This document shows positions 62,201 to 64,000 of a DNA stretch of 64,000 bases, piece after piece. Below the pieces are notes generated by a model, which was given only the letters and a program-made list of their open reading frames with translations, had not been told where the DNA came from and ran no database searches. Source of the DNA: Auanema rhodensis (lineage: Eukaryota > Nematoda > Chromadorea > Rhabditida > Rhabditidae). Position numbers and translations under genes: made by a program. The stretch covers positions 21,762,001-21,826,000 of the forward strand of contig OZ059897.1 of NCBI GenBank assembly GCA_964057225.1, given 5' to 3'. Numbering within the stretch: the first letter of the stretch is position 1; every line of letters starts with the position of its first letter.

Positions 62201-64000
62201 GATAAAGAGATGCGGCTTTCAAAATTAGATTCCCCATGTCCATATTAGTCTAAAAACAAATTTTTATTGATATTGGTGCATGGTAACCATGACTTTGAAA
62301 TTTACGTGAACTTTAATTTATGCTAATTAAATGTACACGTGATGTGCACTTGGCATGTAACTCGCTTCACGTGAAAGATAAAGAGATGCGGTTTTCAAAA
62401 TTAGATTCCCCATGTCCATATTAGTCTAAAAACAAATTTTTATTGATATTGGTGCATGGTAACCATGACTTTGAAACTTACGTGAACTTTAATTTATGCT
62501 AATTAAATGTACACGTGATGTGCACTTGGTATGTAACTCGCTTCACGTGAAAGATAAAGAGATGCGGTTTTCAAAATTAGATTCCCCATGTCCATATTAG
62601 TCTAAAAACAAATTTTTATTGATATTGGTGCATGGTAACCATGACTTTGATATTTACGTGAACTTTAATTTATGCTAATTAAATGTACACGTGATGTGCA
62701 CTTGGTATGTAACTCGCTTCACGTGAAAGATAAAGAGATGCGGTTTTCAAAATTAGATTCCCCATGTCCATATTAGTCTAAAAACAAATTTTTATTGATA
62801 TTGGTTCATGGTAACCATGACTTTGAAATTTACGTGAACTTCAATTTATGCTAATTAAATGTACACGTGATGTGCACTTGGTATGTAACTCGCTTCACGT
62901 GAAAGATAAAGAGATGCGGTTTTCAAAATTAGATTCCCCATGTCCATATTAGTCTAAAAACAAATTTTTATTGATATTGGTGCATGTTAACCATGACTTT
63001 GAAATTTACGTGAACTTTAATTTATGCTAATTAAATGTACACGTGATGTGCACTTGGTATGTAATTCGCTTCACGTGAAAGATAAAGAGATGCGGTTTTT
63101 AAAATTAGATTCCCCATGTCCATATTAGTCTAAAAACAAATTTTTATTGATATTGGTTCATGGTAACCATGACTTTGAAATTTACGTGAACTTAAATTTA
63201 TGCTAATTAAATGTACACGTGATGTGCACTTGGTATGTAACTTGCTTCACGTGAAAGATAAAGAGATGCGGCTTTCAAAATTAGATTCCCCATGTCCATA
63301 TTAGTCTAAAAACAAATTTTTATTGATATTGGTGCATGGTAACCATGACTTTGAAATTTACGTGAACTTTAATTTATGCTAATTAAATGTACACGTGATG
63401 TGCACTTGGTATGTAACTCGCTTCACGTGAAAGATAAAGAGATGCGGTTTTCAAAATTAGATTCCCCATGTCCATATTAGTCTAAAAACAAATTTTTATT
63501 GATATTGGTGCATGGTAACCATGACTTTGAAATTTACGTGAACTTTAATTTATGCTAATTAAATGTACACGTGATGTGCACTTGGTATGTAACTCGCTTC
63601 ACGTGAAAGATAAAGAGATGCGGTTTTCATAATTAGATTCCCCATGTCCATATTAGTCTAAAAACAAATTTTTATTGATATTGGTTCATAGTAACCATGA
63701 CTTTGAAATTTACGCGAACTTTAATTTATGCTAATTAAATGTACACGTGATGTGCACTTGGTATGTAACTCGCTTCACGTGAAAGATAAAGAGATGCGGT
63801 TTTCAAAATTAGATTCCCCATGTCCATATTAGTATAAAAACAAATTTTTATTGATATTGGTGCATGGTAACCATGACTTTGAAATTTACGTGAACTTTAA
63901 TTTATGCTAATTAAATGTACACGTGATGTGCACTTGGTATGTAAATCGCTTCACGTGAAAGATAAAGAGATGCGGTTTTCATAATTAGATTCCCCATGTC

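Larger units (their letters stand above)
39079..64000 (+). repeat. 176-bp satellite array, right block (141 monomers plus partials)
   Basis: The same monomer resumes in the same orientation at its position 75, directly after the LINE insertion. The first full copy starts at 39181 and starts recur every 176 bp to 46925. That copy is 175 bp because of one missing T, and later starts (47100, 55900, 63996) are again exactly 176 apart. The window ends five bases into a new monomer, so the array continues beyond it. Variants common here but rare or absent in the first 20 kb include GAAACTTACG, GGCTTTC, GGCATG, GTGTATGG and CACGGG. The right block therefore holds partly distinct monomer subfamilies, although it shares a 5-monomer string with the end of the left block. 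Confidence 0.98.

Noticed and set aside
1-64000. CRISPR array
   Set aside because: The repeats are contiguous 176-bp monomers without unique spacers, and there are no cas genes. The context is eukaryotic.
1-64000. Mammalian-type CENP-B box in the monomer
   Set aside because: I found no match to the TTCG....A..CGGG core in the consensus monomer on either strand. The CGGG variants lack the rest of the box.

Overview
This window is almost entirely one tandem satellite DNA array from a eukaryote, interrupted once by a non-LTR (LINE-type) retrotransposon fragment. About 61.3 kb of the 64 kb (1-36362 and 39079-64000) consists of head-to-tail copies of a 176-bp AT-rich monomer (57 G/C in the consensus, about 32%). 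Every copy has the same orientation. The array runs off both ends of the window. There is no complete or host gene, no tRNA or rRNA, no bacterial operon and no CRISPR array. The LINE-type reverse transcriptase and the long homogeneous satellite point to a eukaryotic, probably animal, heterochromatic region (pericentromeric, centromeric or similar). CpG is not depleted in the monomer, which suggests a lineage with little CpG methylation, such as many invertebrates. The species cannot be named from the sequence.

Layout. 1-36362: 206 complete monomers plus positions 1-106 of the next, with no net length change across the whole stretch. 36363-39078: a 2.7-kb insertion. 39079-64000: the array resumes at monomer position 75 in the same orientation and runs for 141 complete monomers to the end, with a single 1-bp deletion near 46950. 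Monomers differ by linked substitutions, and strings of 5 to 12 monomers recur in tandem or nearby, so the array has local, unstable higher-order structure. One 5-monomer string occurs on both sides of the insertion.

The insertion is a 5'-truncated LINE copy on the minus strand. It has an open reverse transcriptase reading frame with intact catalytic aspartates, a 3' UTR and an AATAAA signal close to its 3' end. It is joined back-to-back to a second, shorter, plus-strand copy of its own 3' half. The result is a 980-bp inverted repeat around a 620-bp spacer. A 32-bp flanking duplication of satellite and an ACT microhomology at the right edge fit target-primed reverse transcription in which both target 3' ends primed on element RNA (a twin-priming variant in which the two cDNAs overlap). 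Neither copy is a complete element, and both reading frames start in chimeric sequence made at the inversion junction.

Nothing in the window is a gene system acting together. The points of interest are the near-absence of indels in the array, the palindrome and CACGTG density of the monomer, the nested higher-order duplications, and the unusual inverted-duplicate LINE insertion.
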